Below, one piece after another: positions 1 through 11,407 of a stretch of DNA of 64,000 nucleotides. The stretch is from Phytophthora colocasiae (Eukaryota; Oomycota; Peronosporomycetes; Peronosporales; Peronosporaceae), in contig JAGKQI010000002.1 of the NCBI GenBank assembly GCA_018806915.1, positions 1 through 64,000 on the forward strand, read 5' to 3'. A program made the translations under genes and the position numbers. Each line of letters opens with the position of its first letter. The stretch's first letter is position 1. The notes beneath the pieces are model-generated. The model had not been told where the DNA came from and did no database searches. It saw nothing but the letters and a program-made list of their open reading frames with translations.

Positions 1-182
1 GACGATTCTTCGGTATGTGGTTTTGTGTGTGAGGTGCGTGGTATGCGGTATGTGGTGTGATCTGTGTGCTGATCTGTGTGTGATCTGTGTGATCTGTGAA
101 GGTGCATGGTGTAGTGGTGTGCATGTGGTGCGTGGGTGCGTTTTGTGGAGTGGGTTCACTGGGGTTTGTTTCCTGGTTCGAC

Positions 183-256
183 GCGCGGGTAGCTCAGTGG
201 TAGAGCTGATCGATTGCAGCTCGAAGGGTCACTGGTTCAATCCCGGTCCACGCGCT
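183..256 (+). tRNA. trnC-GCA: tRNA-Cys copy 1, error-bearing
   Basis: The acceptor and T arm are recognisable. An extra A breaks the 3' acceptor strand, and the bases before the anticodon stem are altered. The spacer has similar random indels, so sequence error is more likely than a true pseudogene. Confidence 0.6.
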
Positions 257-786
257 TGTTGTTGCTGCCTTGTCCATGCAGACAGTGGGCGACGATGCTC
301 AGCTCGCTTGAGTTTCTTTGCGGATTTCGAGATTTGGTTTTGGTGCGCACTCTGTTGTTGCCGCGCTTGGTGCCATTGCCGCCTCAAGTATGTTGTCGCT
401 ACGGTGCGTTGTTGCCACGGTGCGTTGTTATCGGCGGGAGTATGCCATCGATCTGTTTGCAACTGTGGTGATAACAGTAGTGAGGTGCACTTGACGATAC
501 GGTAGGACTACCGTCATCTACGTATGGCTTTGCGTGTGTCTATGGATGCTAGTGACTTGCGGTGGTCGGTGGGTTGCAGAATCCATTCGTTGGACATCGG
601 ATACGTGACGATTCTTCAGGTATGGTTTTGTGTGTGCGAGTGTATGCGGTATGTGTGTGATCTGCGTGTGATCTGTGTGATCTGTGTGTGATCTGTGTGT
701 GAGGTGCCGATGGTGTAGTGGTGGTGCGTGTGGTGCGTGGGTGCGTTTTGTGGAGTGGGTGTGCTAGGGTTTGTTTCTGGTTCGAC

Positions 787-857
787 GCGCGGGTAGCTCA
801 GTGGTAGAGCGTTCGATTGCAGCTCGAAGGTCACTGGTTCAATCCCGATCCCGCGCT
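787..857 (+). tRNA. trnC-GCA: tRNA-Cys copy 2, error-bearing
   Basis: One G is missing from the variable loop and a G>A change sits in the T stem. Otherwise it matches the intact copies. It is the least damaged of the first eight. Confidence 0.6.
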
Positions 858-1393
858 TGTTGTTGTTAGTTCTTGTCCATGCAGGACAGTAGGGCGACGT
901 AAGCTCAGCTCGCTTTGAGTTTCTTTGCGGATTTCTGAGTTTGGTTTTGTTGCGCTCTGTTGTTGCCATGGTGCATTGCCGCCTCAGTATGTTGTCGCTA
1001 CGGTGCGTTGTCGCCACGGTTGCGTTGTTATCGGCGTGAGCATGCCATCGATCTGCTTGCAACTGTGGTGATGTAGTGAGTGCACTTGACGATACGGTAG
1101 GACGCTGCCGTCATCCTACGTATGCGCTTTGCGTGTGTCTATGGATGCTAGTGACTTGCGGTGGTCGGTGGGTGCAGAATCCATTCGTTGGACATCGGAT
1201 ACGCGGGACGAGATTCTTCGGTATGTGCGGTTTTGTGTGTACGGCGAGTGTATGCGGTATGTATGTGATCTTCAGTGATCTGTGTGATCTGTGTGTGATC
1301 TGTGTGTGAGGTGCATGGTGTAGTGGTGTGCATGTGTAGCGCGTGGGTGCGTTTTATGTGGAGTGGGTGTTAGGGTTTGTTTACTGGTTCGAC

Positions 1394-1474
1394 GCGCGGG
1401 TAGCTCCAGTGGGCCAGAGCTGTCTCGATTGCAGCTCGAAGGAGTCACTAGGTTCAACTCCCGGTCCCGCGTCT
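1394..1474 (+). tRNA. trnC-GCA: tRNA-Cys copy 3, error-bearing
   Basis: Several insertions lie in the D arm, before the anticodon stem, in the T stem and T loop, and one T splits the last acceptor bases. The copy could not fold as written. Confidence 0.5.
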
Positions 1475-2029
1475 TGTTGTTGTTAGCTCTTTGTCCATTG
1501 CAGACAGTGGGCGACGCTCAAGCTCGCTTGAGTTTCTTTGCGGATTTCGAGTTTCACGTTTTGTTGCGCTCTGTTTATGTTGCTGGCATGGTGCATTGCC
1601 GCCTCAGTATGTTGTCGTTGGCTACGGTGCGTTGTCGCCACGGTGCGTTGTTAGTATCGGCGTGAGCATGCCATCGATCTGCACTTTGCAACTGTGGTGA
1701 TGTAGTGAGTGCACTCTGACGATACGGTAGGGCACCTGCCGTCATCTGACAAACATGGCTTTTGCGTGTGTCTATGGATGCTAGTGACTATGGTGGTCGG
1801 TGGGTGCAGAATCCATTCGTTGGACATCGGATACGTGACGATTCTTCGGTGGCGTGGTTTTGTGTGTGCGAGGTATGCGGTATGTGTGTGATGTGTGTGA
1901 TCCGTGTGTGATCTGTGTGTGATCTGTGTGTGATCTGTGTGAGGTGCATGTTCGTGGTAGATGGTGTGCATGTGGTGCGTGGGTGCGTTTCTTGTGGAGT
2001 GGGTTAGGGTTTGTTTTCCTCGGTTCGAC

Positions 2030-2105
2030 GCGCGGGTAGCTCTCAGTGGTAGAAGCGTTCGGATTGCAGCTCGAAGGGCCACTGGTTCAATCCCGGTCCC
2101 GCGCT
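2030..2105 (+). tRNA. trnC-GCA: tRNA-Cys copy 4, error-bearing
   Basis: A CT insertion lies in the D arm, single-base insertions lie on both sides of the anticodon-stem 5' strand, and a T>C change lies in the variable loop. Confidence 0.55.
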
Positions 2106-2656
2106 TGTTGTTGTTGCTCGTTGTCCGCATGCAGACAGTGGGCGACGTGCTCCAGCTCGCTTGAAAGTTTCTTTGCGGATTTCGAGTTCTGGCTTTATGT
2201 TGCGCTCTCAGTTGTTGCCATGGTGCATTGTCGCCTCAGTATACAGTTGTCAATGCTACGGTGCGTTGTCGCCACAGGTGCGTTGTTATCGGCGTGACGC
2301 ATGCCATCGATCTGCTTTCTGGCAACTGTGGTGATGTAGTGAGTGCACTTGACGATACGGTAGACCGCCGTCATCTACGTATGGCTTTGCGTGTGGCTCT
2401 ATGGATGCTAGTGACTTGCTGGTGGTCGCAGTGGGTGCAGAATCCATTCGTTGGACATCGGATACGTGACGATTCTTCGGTATGTGGTTTGTGTGTGCCG
2501 AGGTATGCGGTATGCGGTGATCTGTGTGTGACGGTGTGTGATCTGTGTGATCTGTGTGTGATCTGTGTGTGAGGTGCATGGTGTAGTGGTGTGCATGTGG
2601 TGCGTGGGTGCGTTTTTGTGGAGTGTAAGTGTTAGTGGGTTTGTTTCTGGTTCGAC

Positions 2657-2730
2657 GCGCGGGTAGCTCAGTGGTAGAGCGATTCGATTGCAGCTCGAAG
2701 GGTCAACTGGTTCAATCCCGGTCCCGCGCT
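2657..2730 (+). tRNA. trnC-GCA: tRNA-Cys copy 5, error-bearing
   Basis: There are two single-A insertions, one before the anticodon stem and one in the T stem. The rest equals the consensus. Confidence 0.6.
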
Positions 2731-3278
2731 TTGTTATTTTGTTGCTGTTCGGCCTTGGTCCATGCAGACAGTGGGCGACGTGCCTTCAGCTCGCTTGAGT
2801 TTCTTTGCGGATTTCTGGAGTTTGGTTTTGTTGCGCTCTGTTGTTGCTACATGGTGCATTGCCGCCTCAGTATGTTGTCGCTACGGTGCGTTGTCGCCAC
2901 GGTGCGTTGTTATCGGCGTGAGCATGCCATCGATCTGCTTTCTGCCACAACTGTGGTGAGATGTAGTGAGTGCACTTGACGATACTGGGCCAGACTGCCG
3001 TCATCTACGTATGGCTTTGCGGTGTGTCTATGGGATGCTAGTGACTTGCGGTGGTTCGGTGGGTGCAGAATCCATTCGTTGGACATCGGATACGTGACGA
3101 CTTCTTCTCTGGTAATGTGGTTTGTGTGCAAGCGAGGTATGCAGTATGGTGTGATCTGTGTGTGATCTGTGTGTGATCTGTGTGTGATCTGTGTGTGAGG
3201 TGCATGTGGTGTAGTGGGTGTGCATGGTGCGTGGGTGCGTTTTGTGCGGGAGTGGGTTAGGGTTTGTTTCTGTTCGAC

Positions 3279-3356
3279 GCGCGGGTAGCTCAAAGTGGTA
3301 GAGCCGTTTCCCCGATTGCAGCTCGAAGCGTCACTGGTTCAATCCCGTCCCGCGCT
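3279..3356 (+). tRNA. trnC-GCA: tRNA-Cys copy 6, error-bearing
   Basis: There are extra A bases in the D loop, an expanded anticodon-stem 5' strand, a G>C change in the variable loop and a missing G in the T stem. Confidence 0.5.
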
Positions 3357-3909
3357 TGTTGTTGTTGCTCTTTGTCCATGCAGACCAGTGGGCGACGTGC
3401 TCAGCTCGCTTGGAGTTTCTTTGCGGATTTCGAGTTTGGTTCTTTGTTGCGCTCTGTTGTTGCTGGGCATGGTGCATTGCCGCCTCAGTATGTTGTCGCT
3501 ACGGTGCTGTTGTCGCCAACCGGTGCGTTGTTATCGGCGCGTGAGCATGCCATCGATCTGCTTGCAACTGTGGTGATGTAGTGAGTGCAATCTTGACGAT
3601 ACGGTGGACTCGCCGTGTCATCTACGTGTATGCGAAGCTTTTGCGTGTGTCTATGGATGCTAGTGACTTGGCGGTGGTGTCGGTAGGGTGCAGAATCCAT
3701 TCGTTGGACATCGGATACGACGATTCTTCCGGTTATGTGGTTTTGTTATTGTGCGAAGGTATGCGGTATGCGTGTGATCTGTGTGTGACTCTGTGTGATC
3801 TGTGATCTGTGTGATCTGGTGTGTGAGGGTGCATGGTGTAGTGGTGTGCATGTGGTGCGTGGGTGCGTTTTTGTGTGGAGTGGGTGTTAGGGTTTGTTTC
3901 TGGTTCGAC

Positions 3910-3986
3910 GCGCGGGTAGCTCATAGTGGTAGAGCGTTGCCTGATTGCAGCTCGAAGGGTCACTGGTTCAATCCCGGTCCCGCGCT
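3910..3986 (+). tRNA. trnC-GCA: tRNA-Cys copy 7, error-bearing
   Basis: There is an AT insertion in the D loop and a scrambled anticodon-stem 5' strand. The T arm and acceptor are intact. Confidence 0.55.
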
Positions 3987-4530
3987 TGTTGTTGTTGCTC
4001 TTGTCCCATGCAGACAGTGGGCGACGTACTCAGCTCGCTTGAGTTTCTTTGCGGATTTCTCGAGTTTGGTTTTGTTGCGCTCTGTTGTTGCCATGGTGCA
4101 TTGCCCGCCTCAGTATGTTGTCGCTACGGTGCGTTGTCGCCACGGTGCGCGTTGTTATCGGCGTGAGCATGCCATCGAATCTGCTTTGCAAACTGTGGTG
4201 ATGTGAGCAGGAAGGTGCACTTGACGATACGGTAGACCGCCGTCATCTACGTATGTGGCTTTGCGTGTGTCTATGGATGCTAGTGACTTTTGCGGTGGTC
4301 GGTGGGCAAGTGCAGAATCCATTCGTTGGACATCGGATACGTGACGATTCCTTCGAGTATGTGGTTTTGTGTGTGCGAGGTATGCGGTATGCGGTATCTG
4401 TGCGTGATCTGTGTGTGATCTGTGTTATTGGTGATCTATTATTGTAGTGAGGTGCATGGTGTAGTGGTGTGCATGTGGTGCGTGGGTGCGTTTTTGTGGA
4501 GTGGGTTAGGGTTTGTTTCTGGTTCACGAC

Positions 4531-4607
4531 GCGCAGGTAGCTCAGTGGCGGTAGAGCGTTCGATTGCGCAGCTCGAAGGGTCACTGGTTCAATCCCGGTC
4601 CCGCGCT
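4531..4607 (+). tRNA. trnC-GCA: tRNA-Cys copy 8, error-bearing
   Basis: Acceptor base 5 is A instead of G, CG is inserted in the D loop and GC in the anticodon loop. Just downstream of this copy the random indels stop. Confidence 0.55.
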
Positions 4608-5118
4608 TGTTGTTGTTGCTCTTGTCCATGCAGACAGTGGGCGACGTGCTCAGCTCGCTTGAGTTTCTTTGCGGATTTCGAGTTTGGTTTTGTTGCGCTC
4701 TGTTGTTGCCATGGTGCATTGCCGCCTCAGTATGTTGTCGCTACGGTGCGTTGTCGCCACGGTGCGTTGTTATCGGCGTGAGCATGCCATCGATCTGCTT
4801 GCAACTGTGGTGATGTAGTGAGTGCACTTGACGATACGGTAGACTGCCGTCATCTACGTATGGCTTTGCGTGTGTCTATGGATGCTAGTGACTTGCGGTG
4901 GTCGGTGGGTGCAGAATCCATTCGTTGGACATCGGATACGTGACGATTCTTCGGTATGTGGTTTTGTGTGTGCGAGGTATGCGGTATGTGTGTGATCTGT
5001 GTGTGATCTGTGTGTGATCTGTGTGTGATCTGTGTGTGAGGTGCATGGTGTAGTGGTGTGCATGTGGTGCGTGGGTGCGTTTTGTGGAGTGGGTGTTAGG
5101 GTTTGTTTCTGGTTCGAC

Positions 5119-5190
5119 GCGCGGGTAGCTCAGTGGTAGAGCGTTCGATTGCAGCTCGAAGGGTCACTGGTTCAATCCCGGTCCCGCGCT
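5119..5190 (+). tRNA. trnC-GCA: tRNA-Cys(GCA) copy 9, reference copy
   Basis: This 72-nt gene folds cleanly. The 7-bp acceptor GCGCGGG/CCCGCGC is fully paired. It is followed by TA at positions 8-9, a 4-bp D stem GCTC/GAGC around AGTGGTA, anticodon stem TTCGA/TCGAA with loop TTGCAGC (anticodon GCA), variable loop GGGTC and T arm ACTGG/CCGGT with loop TTCAATC. The next base, T73, is the discriminator typical of tRNA-Cys and a CysRS identity element. The internal A box (TAGCTCAGTGG) and B box (GGTTCAATCC) fit Pol III promoters. There is no intron and no encoded CCA. The first run of four T is at 5271, about 80 nt downstream. Haplotype: upstream G, downstream T (see the variant-sharing finding). 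Confidence 0.95.
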
Positions 5191-5668
5191 TGTTGTTGTT
5201 GCTCTTGTCCATGCAGACAGTGGGCGACGTGCTCAGCTCGCTTGAGTTTCTTTGCGGATTTCGAGTTTGGTTTTGTTGCGCTCTGTTGTTGCCATGGTGC
5301 ATTGCCGCCTCAGTATGTTGTCGCTACGGTGCGTTGTTGCCACGGTGCGTTGTTATCGGCGTGAGCATGCCATCGATCTGCTTGCAACTGTGGTGATGTA
5401 GTGAGTGCACTTGACGATACGGTAGACTGCCGTCATCTACGTATGGCTTTGCGTGTGTCTATGGATGCTAGTGACTTGCGGTGGTCGGTGGGTGCAGAAT
5501 CCATTCGTTGGACATCGGATACGTGACGATTCTTCGGTATGTGGTTTTGTGTGTGCGAGGTATGCGGTATGTGTGTGATCTGTGTGTGAGGTGCATGGTG
5601 TAGTGGTGTGCATGTGGTGCGTGGGTGCGTTTTGTGGAGTGGGTGCTAGGGTTTGTTTCTGGTTCGAC

Positions 5669-5740
5669 GCGCGGGTAGCTCAGTGGTAGAGCGTTCGATT
5701 GCAGCTCGAAGGGTCACTGGTTCAATCCCGGTCCCGCGCT
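5669..5740 (+). tRNA. trnC-GCA: tRNA-Cys(GCA) copy 10
   Basis: Identical to copy 9. It follows the shortest unit (550 bp), in which the TGTGTGATCT block is reduced to one repeat. Haplotype G/C. Confidence 0.95.
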
Positions 5741-6247
5741 TGTTGTTGTTGCTCTTGTCCATGCAGACAGTGGGCGACGTGCTCAGCTCGCTTGAGTTTC
5801 TTTGCGGATTTCGAGTTTGGTTTTGTTGCGCTCTGTTGTTGCCATGGTGCATTGCCGCCTCAGTATGTTGTCGCTACGGTGCGTTGTCGCCACGGTGCGT
5901 TGTTATCGGCGTGAGCATGCCATCGATCTGCTTGCAACTGTGGTGATGTAGTGAGTGCACTTGACGATACGGTAGACTGCCGTCATCTACGTATGGCTTT
6001 GCGTGTGTCTATGGATGCTAGTGACTTGCGGTGGTCGGTGGGTGCAGAATCCATTCGTTGGACATCGGATACGTGACGATTCTTCGGTATGTGGTTTTGT
6101 GTGTGCGAGGTATGCGGTATGTGTGTGATCTGTGTGTGATCTGTGTGTGATCTGTGTGATCTGTGTGTGAGGTGCATGGTGTAGTGGTGTGCATGTGGTG
6201 CGTGGGTGCGTTTTGTGGAGTGGGTTAGGGTTTATTTCTGGTTCGAC

Positions 6248-6319
6248 GCGCGGGTAGCTCAGTGGTAGAGCGTTCGATTGCAGCTCGAAGGGTCACTGGT
6301 TCAATCCCGGTCCCGCGCT
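6248..6319 (+). tRNA. trnC-GCA: tRNA-Cys(GCA) copy 11
   Basis: Identical to copy 9. First copy with the upstream TTTATTTCTGG variant. Haplotype A/C. Confidence 0.95.
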
Positions 6320-6817
6320 TGTTGTTGTTGCTCTTGTCCATGCAGACAGTGGGCGACGTGCTCAGCTCGCTTGAGTTTCTTTGCGGATTTCGAGTTTGGT
6401 TTTGTTGCGCTCTGTTGTTGCCATGGTGCATTGCCGCCTCAGTATGTTGTCGCTACGGTGCGTTGTCGCCACGGTGCGTTGTTATCGGCGTGAGCATGCC
6501 ATCGATCTGCTTGCAACTGTGGTGATGTAGTGAGTGCACTTGACGATACGGTAGACTGCCGTCATCTACGTATGGCTTTGCGTGTGTCTATGGATGCTAG
6601 TGACTTGCGGTGGTCGGTGGGTGCAGAATCCATTCGTTGGACATCGGATACGTGACGATTCTTCGGTATGTGGTTTTGTGTGTGCGAGGTATGCGGTATG
6701 TGTGTGATCTGTGTGTGATCTGTGTGTGATCTGTGTGTGAGGTGCATGGTGTAGTGGTGTGCATGTGGTGCGTGGGTGCGTTTTGTGGAGTGGGTTAGGG
6801 TTTATTTCTGGTTCGAC

Positions 6818-6889
6818 GCGCGGGTAGCTCAGTGGTAGAGCGTTCGATTGCAGCTCGAAGGGTCACTGGTTCAATCCCGGTCCCGCGCT
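6818..6889 (+). tRNA. trnC-GCA: tRNA-Cys(GCA) copy 12
   Basis: Identical to copy 9. Haplotype A/C, 570 bp after copy 11. Confidence 0.95.
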
Positions 6890-7398
6890 TGTTGTTGTTG
6901 CTCTTGTCCATGCAGACAGTGGGCGACGTGCTCAGCTCGCTTGAGTTTCTTTGCGGATTTCGAGTTTGGTTTTGTTGCGCTCTGTTGTTGCCATGGTGCA
7001 TTGCCGCCTCAGTATGTTGTCGCTACGGTGCGTTGTCGCCACGGTGCGTTGTTATCGGCGTGAGCATGCCATCGATCTGCTTGCAACTGTGGTGATGTAG
7101 TGAGTGCACTTGACGATACGGTAGACTGCCGTCATCTACGTATGGCTTTGCGTGTGTCTATGGATGCTAGTGACTTGCGGTGGTCGGTGGGTGCAGAATC
7201 CATTCGTTGGACATCGGATACGTGACGATTCTTCGGTATGTGGTTTTGTGTGTGCGAGGTATGCGGTATGTGTGTGATCTGTGTGTGATCTGTGTGTGAT
7301 CTGTGTGTGATCTGTGTGAGGTGCATGGTGTAGTGGTGTGCATGTGGTGCGTGGGTGCGTTTTTGTGGAGTGGGTGTTAGGTTTATTTCTGGTTCGAC

Positions 7399-7470
7399 GC
7401 GCGGGTAGCTCAGTGGTAGAGCGTTCGATTGCAGCTCGAAGGGTCACTGGTTCAATCCCGGTCCCGCGCT
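7399..7470 (+). tRNA. trnC-GCA: tRNA-Cys(GCA) copy 13
   Basis: Identical to copy 9. The lead-in has one G fewer in its GTTAGG motif. Haplotype A/C. Confidence 0.95.
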
Positions 7471-7955
7471 TGTTGTTGTTGCTCTTGTCCATGCAGACAG
7501 TGGGCGACGTGCTCAGCTCGCTTGAGTTTCTTTGCGGATTTCGAGTTTGGTTTTGTTGCGCTCTGTTGTTGCCATGGTGCATTGCCGCCTCAGTATGTTG
7601 TCGCTACGGTGCGTTGTCGCCACGGTGCGTTGTTATCGGCGTGAGCATGCCATCGATCTGCTTGCAACTGTGGTGATGTAGTGAGTGCACTTGACGATAC
7701 GGTAGACTGCCGTCATCTACGTATGGCTTTGCGTGTGTCTATGGATGCTAGTGACTTGCGGTGGTCGGTGGGTGCAGAATCCATTCGTTGGACATCGGAT
7801 ACGTGACGATTCTTCGGTATGTGGTTTTGTGTGTGATCTGTGTGTGATCTGTGTGATCTGTGTGTGATCTGTGTGTGAGGTGCATGGTGTAGTGGTGTGC
7901 ATGTGGTGCGTGGGTGCGTTTTGTGGAGTGGGTTAGGGTTTGTTTCTGGTTCGAC

Positions 7956-8027
7956 GCGCGGGTAGCTCAGTGGTAGAGCGTTCGATTGCAGCTCGAAGGG
8001 TCACTGGTTCAATCCCGGTCCCGCGCT
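7956..8027 (+). tRNA. trnC-GCA: tRNA-Cys(GCA) copy 14
   Basis: Identical to copy 9. The preceding 557-bp unit lacks the GCGAGGTATGCGGTA segment before the minisatellite. Haplotype G/T. Confidence 0.95.
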
Positions 8028-8532
8028 TGTTGTTGTTGCTCTTGTCCATGCAGACAGTGGGCGACGTGCTCAGCTCGCTTGAGTTTCTTTGCGGATTTCG
8101 AGTTTGGTTTTGTTGCGCTCTGTTGTTGCCATGGTGCATTGCCGCCTCAGTATGTTGTCGCTACGGTGCGTTGTTGCCACGGTGCGTTGTTATCGGCGTG
8201 AGCATGCCATCGATCTGCTTGCAACTGTGGTGATGTAGTGAGTGCACTTGACGATACGGTAGACTGCCGTCATCTACGTATGGCTTTGCGTGTGTCTATG
8301 GATGCTAGTGACTTGCGGTGGTCGGTGGGTGCAGAATCCATTCGTTGGACATCGGATACGTGACGATTCTTCGGTATGTGGTTTTGTGTGTGCGAGGTAT
8401 GCGGTATGCGGTATGTGTGTGATCTGTGTGTGATCTGTGTGTGATCTGTGTGTGAGGTGCATGGTGTAGTGGTGTGCATGTGGTGCGTGGGTGCGTTTTG
8501 TGGAGTGGGTTAGGGTTTGTTTCTGGTTCGAC

Positions 8533-8604
8533 GCGCGGGTAGCTCAGTGGTAGAGCGTTCGATTGCAGCTCGAAGGGTCACTGGTTCAATCCCGGTCCCG
8601 CGCT
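8533..8604 (+). tRNA. trnC-GCA: tRNA-Cys(GCA) copy 15
   Basis: Identical to copy 9. The preceding unit has three rather than two GGTATG motifs. Haplotype G/T. Confidence 0.95.
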
Positions 8605-9113
8605 TGTTGTTGTTGCTCTTGTCCATGCAGACAGTGGGCGACGTGCTCAGCTCGCTTGAGTTTCTTTGCGGATTTCGAGTTTGGTTTTGTTGCGCTCTGT
8701 TGTTGCCATGGTGCATTGCCGCCTCAGTATGTTGTCGCTACGGTGCGTTGTTGCCACGGTGCGTTGTTATCGGCGTGAGCATGCCATCGATCTGCTTGCA
8801 ACTGTGGTGATGTAGTGAGTGCACTTGACGATACGGTAGACTGCCGTCATCTACGTATGGCTTTGCGTGTGTCTATGGATGCTAGTGACTTGCGGTGGTC
8901 GGTGGGTGCAGAATCCATTCGTTGGACATCGGATACGTGACGATTCTTCGGTATGTGGTTTTGTGTGTGCGAGGTATGCGGTATGTGTGTGATCTGTGTG
9001 TGATCTGTGTGTGATCTGTGTGTGATCTGTGTGTGAGGTGCATGGTGTAGTGGTGTGCATGTGGTGCGTGGGTGCGTTTTGTGGAGTGGGTTAGGGTTTG
9101 TTTCTGGTTCGAC

Positions 9114-9185
9114 GCGCGGGTAGCTCAGTGGTAGAGCGTTCGATTGCAGCTCGAAGGGTCACTGGTTCAATCCCGGTCCCGCGCT
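9114..9185 (+). tRNA. trnC-GCA: tRNA-Cys(GCA) copy 16
   Basis: Identical to copy 9. The preceding unit has four TGTGTGATCT repeats. Haplotype G/T. Confidence 0.95.
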
Positions 9186-9690
9186 TGTTGTTGTTGCTCT
9201 TGTCCATGCAGACAGTGGGCGACGTGCTCAGCTCGCTTGAGTTTCTTTGCGGATTTCGAGTTTGGTTTTGTTGCGCTCTGTTGTTGCCATGGTGCATTGC
9301 CGCCTCAGTATGTTGTCGCTACGGTGCGTTGTTGCCACGGTGCGTTGTTATCGGCGTGAGCATGCCATCGATCTGCTTGCAACTGTGGTGATGTAGTGAG
9401 TGCACTTGACGATACGGTAGACTGCCGTCATCTACGTATGGCTTTGCGTGTGTCTATGGATGCTAGTGACTTGCGGTGGTCGGTGGGTGCAGAATCCATT
9501 CGTTGGACATCGGATACGTGACGATTCTTCGGTATGTGGTTTTGTGTGTGCGAGGTATGCGGTATGCGGTATGTGTGTGATCTGTGTGTGATCTGTGTGT
9601 GATCTGTGTGTGAGGTGCATGGTGTAGTGGTGTGCATGTGGTGCGTGGGTGCGTTTTGTGGAGTGGGTTAGGGTTTGTTTCTGGTTCGAC

Positions 9691-9762
9691 GCGCGGGTAG
9701 CTCAGTGGTAGAGCGTTCGATTGCAGCTCGAAGGGTCACTGGTTCAATCCCGGTCCCGCGCT
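9691..9762 (+). tRNA. trnC-GCA: tRNA-Cys(GCA) copy 17
   Basis: Identical to copy 9. Haplotype G/C. Confidence 0.95.
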
Positions 9763-10254
9763 TGTTGTTGTTGCTCTTGTCCATGCAGACAGTGGGCGAC
9801 GTGCTCAGCTCGCTTGAGTTTCTTTGCGGATTTCGAGTTTGGTTTTGTTGCGCTCTGTTGTTGCCATGGTGCATTGCCGCCTCAGTATGTTGTCGCTACG
9901 GTGCGTTGTCGCCACGGTGCGTTGTTATCGGCGTGAGCATGCCATCGATCTGCTTGCAACTGTGGTGATGTAGTGAGTGCACTTGACGATACGGTAGACT
10001 GCCGTCATCTACGTATGGCTTTGCGTGTGTCTATGGATGCTAGTGACTTGCGGTGGTCGGTGGGTGCAGAATCCATTCGTTGGACATCGGATACGTGACG
10101 ATTCTTCGGTATGTGGTTTTGTGCGAGGTATGCGGCATAGGTATGATCTGTGTGTGATCTGTGTGTGATCTGTGTGAGGTGCATGGTGTAGTGGTGTGCA
10201 TGTGGTGCGTGGGTGCGTTTTGTGGAGTGGTGTTAGGTTTGTTTCTGGTTTGAC

Positions 10255-10327
10255 GCGCGGGTAGCTCAGTGGTGAGCGTTCGATTGCAGCTCGAAGGGTC
10301 ACTTGGTTCCAATCCCGGTCCCGCGCT
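10255..10327 (+). pseudogene. trnC-GCA: tRNA-Cys copy 18, defective
   Basis: Within the clean part of the array this copy has lost the A of the D loop/D stem junction (GTGGTGAGC). It has gained a T in the T stem and a C in the B box region. These changes break the D and T arms and the B box, so the copy is probably inactive, unless it is a local sequence error. Its preceding spacer is also altered near 10122-10145. Confidence 0.7.
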
Positions 10328-10821
10328 TGTTGTTGTTGCTCTTGTCCATGCAGACAGTGGGCGACGTGCTCAGCTCGCTTGAGTTTCTTTGCGGATTTCG
10401 AGTTTGGTTTTGTTGCGCTCTGTTGTTGCCATGGTGCATTGCCGCCTCAGTATGTTGTCGCTACGGTGCGTTGTCGCCACGGTGCGTTGTTATCGGCGTG
10501 AGCATGCCATCGATCTGCTTGCAACTGTGGTGATGTAGTGAGTGCACTTGACGATACGGTAGACTGCCGTCATCTACGTATGGCTTTGCGTGTGTCTATG
10601 GATGCTAGTGACTTGCGGTGGTCGGTGGGTGCAGAATCCATTCGTTGGACATCGGATACGTGACGATTCTTCGGTATGTGGTTTTGTGTGTGCGAGGTAT
10701 GCGGTATGCGGTATGTGTGTGATCTGTGTGTGATCTGTGTGTGAGGTGCATGGTGTAGTGGTGTGCATGTGGTGCGTGGGTGCGTTTTGTGGAGTGGGTT
10801 AGGGTTTATTTCTGGTTCGAC

Positions 10822-10893
10822 GCGCGGGTAGCTCAGTGGTAGAGCGTTCGATTGCAGCTCGAAGGGTCACTGGTTCAATCCCGGTCCCGCGCT
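10822..10893 (+). tRNA. trnC-GCA: tRNA-Cys(GCA) copy 19
   Basis: The tRNA is identical to copy 9. Its downstream spacer carries GCACTCTG instead of GCGCTCTG at about 10981, a variant otherwise found only after copy 29. Haplotype A/C. Confidence 0.95.
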
Positions 10894-11407
10894 TGTTGTT
10901 GTTGCTCTTGTCCATGCAGACAGTGGGCGACGTGCTCAGCTCGCTTGAGTTTCTTTGCGGATTTCGAGTTTGGTTTTGTTGCACTCTGTTGTTGCCATGG
11001 TGCATTGCCGCCTCAGTATGTTGTCGCTACGGTGCGTTGTCGCCACGGTGCGTTGTTATCGGCGTGAGCATGCCATCGATCTGCTTGCAACTGTGGTGAT
11101 GTAGTGAGTGCACTTGACGATACGGTAGACTGCCGTCATCTACGTATGGCTTTGCGTGTGTCTATGGATGCTAGTGACTTGCGGTGGTCGGTGGGTGCAG
11201 AATCCATTCGTTGGACATCGGATACGTGACGATTCTTCGGTATGTGGTTTTGTGTGTGCGAGGTATGCGGTATGCGGTATGTGTGTGATCTGTGTGTGAT
11301 CTGTGTGATCTGTGTGTGATCTGTGTGTGAGGTGCATGGTGTAGTGGTGTGCATGTGGTGCGTGGGTGCGTTTTGTGGAGTGGGTTAGGGTTTATTTCTG
11401 GTTCGAC

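Noticed and set aside
1..4607. Eight tRNA-Cys pseudogenes at the left edge
   Set aside because: The same density of random small indels covers the spacers, so sequence error explains them better than decay. They are listed as error-bearing tRNAs instead.
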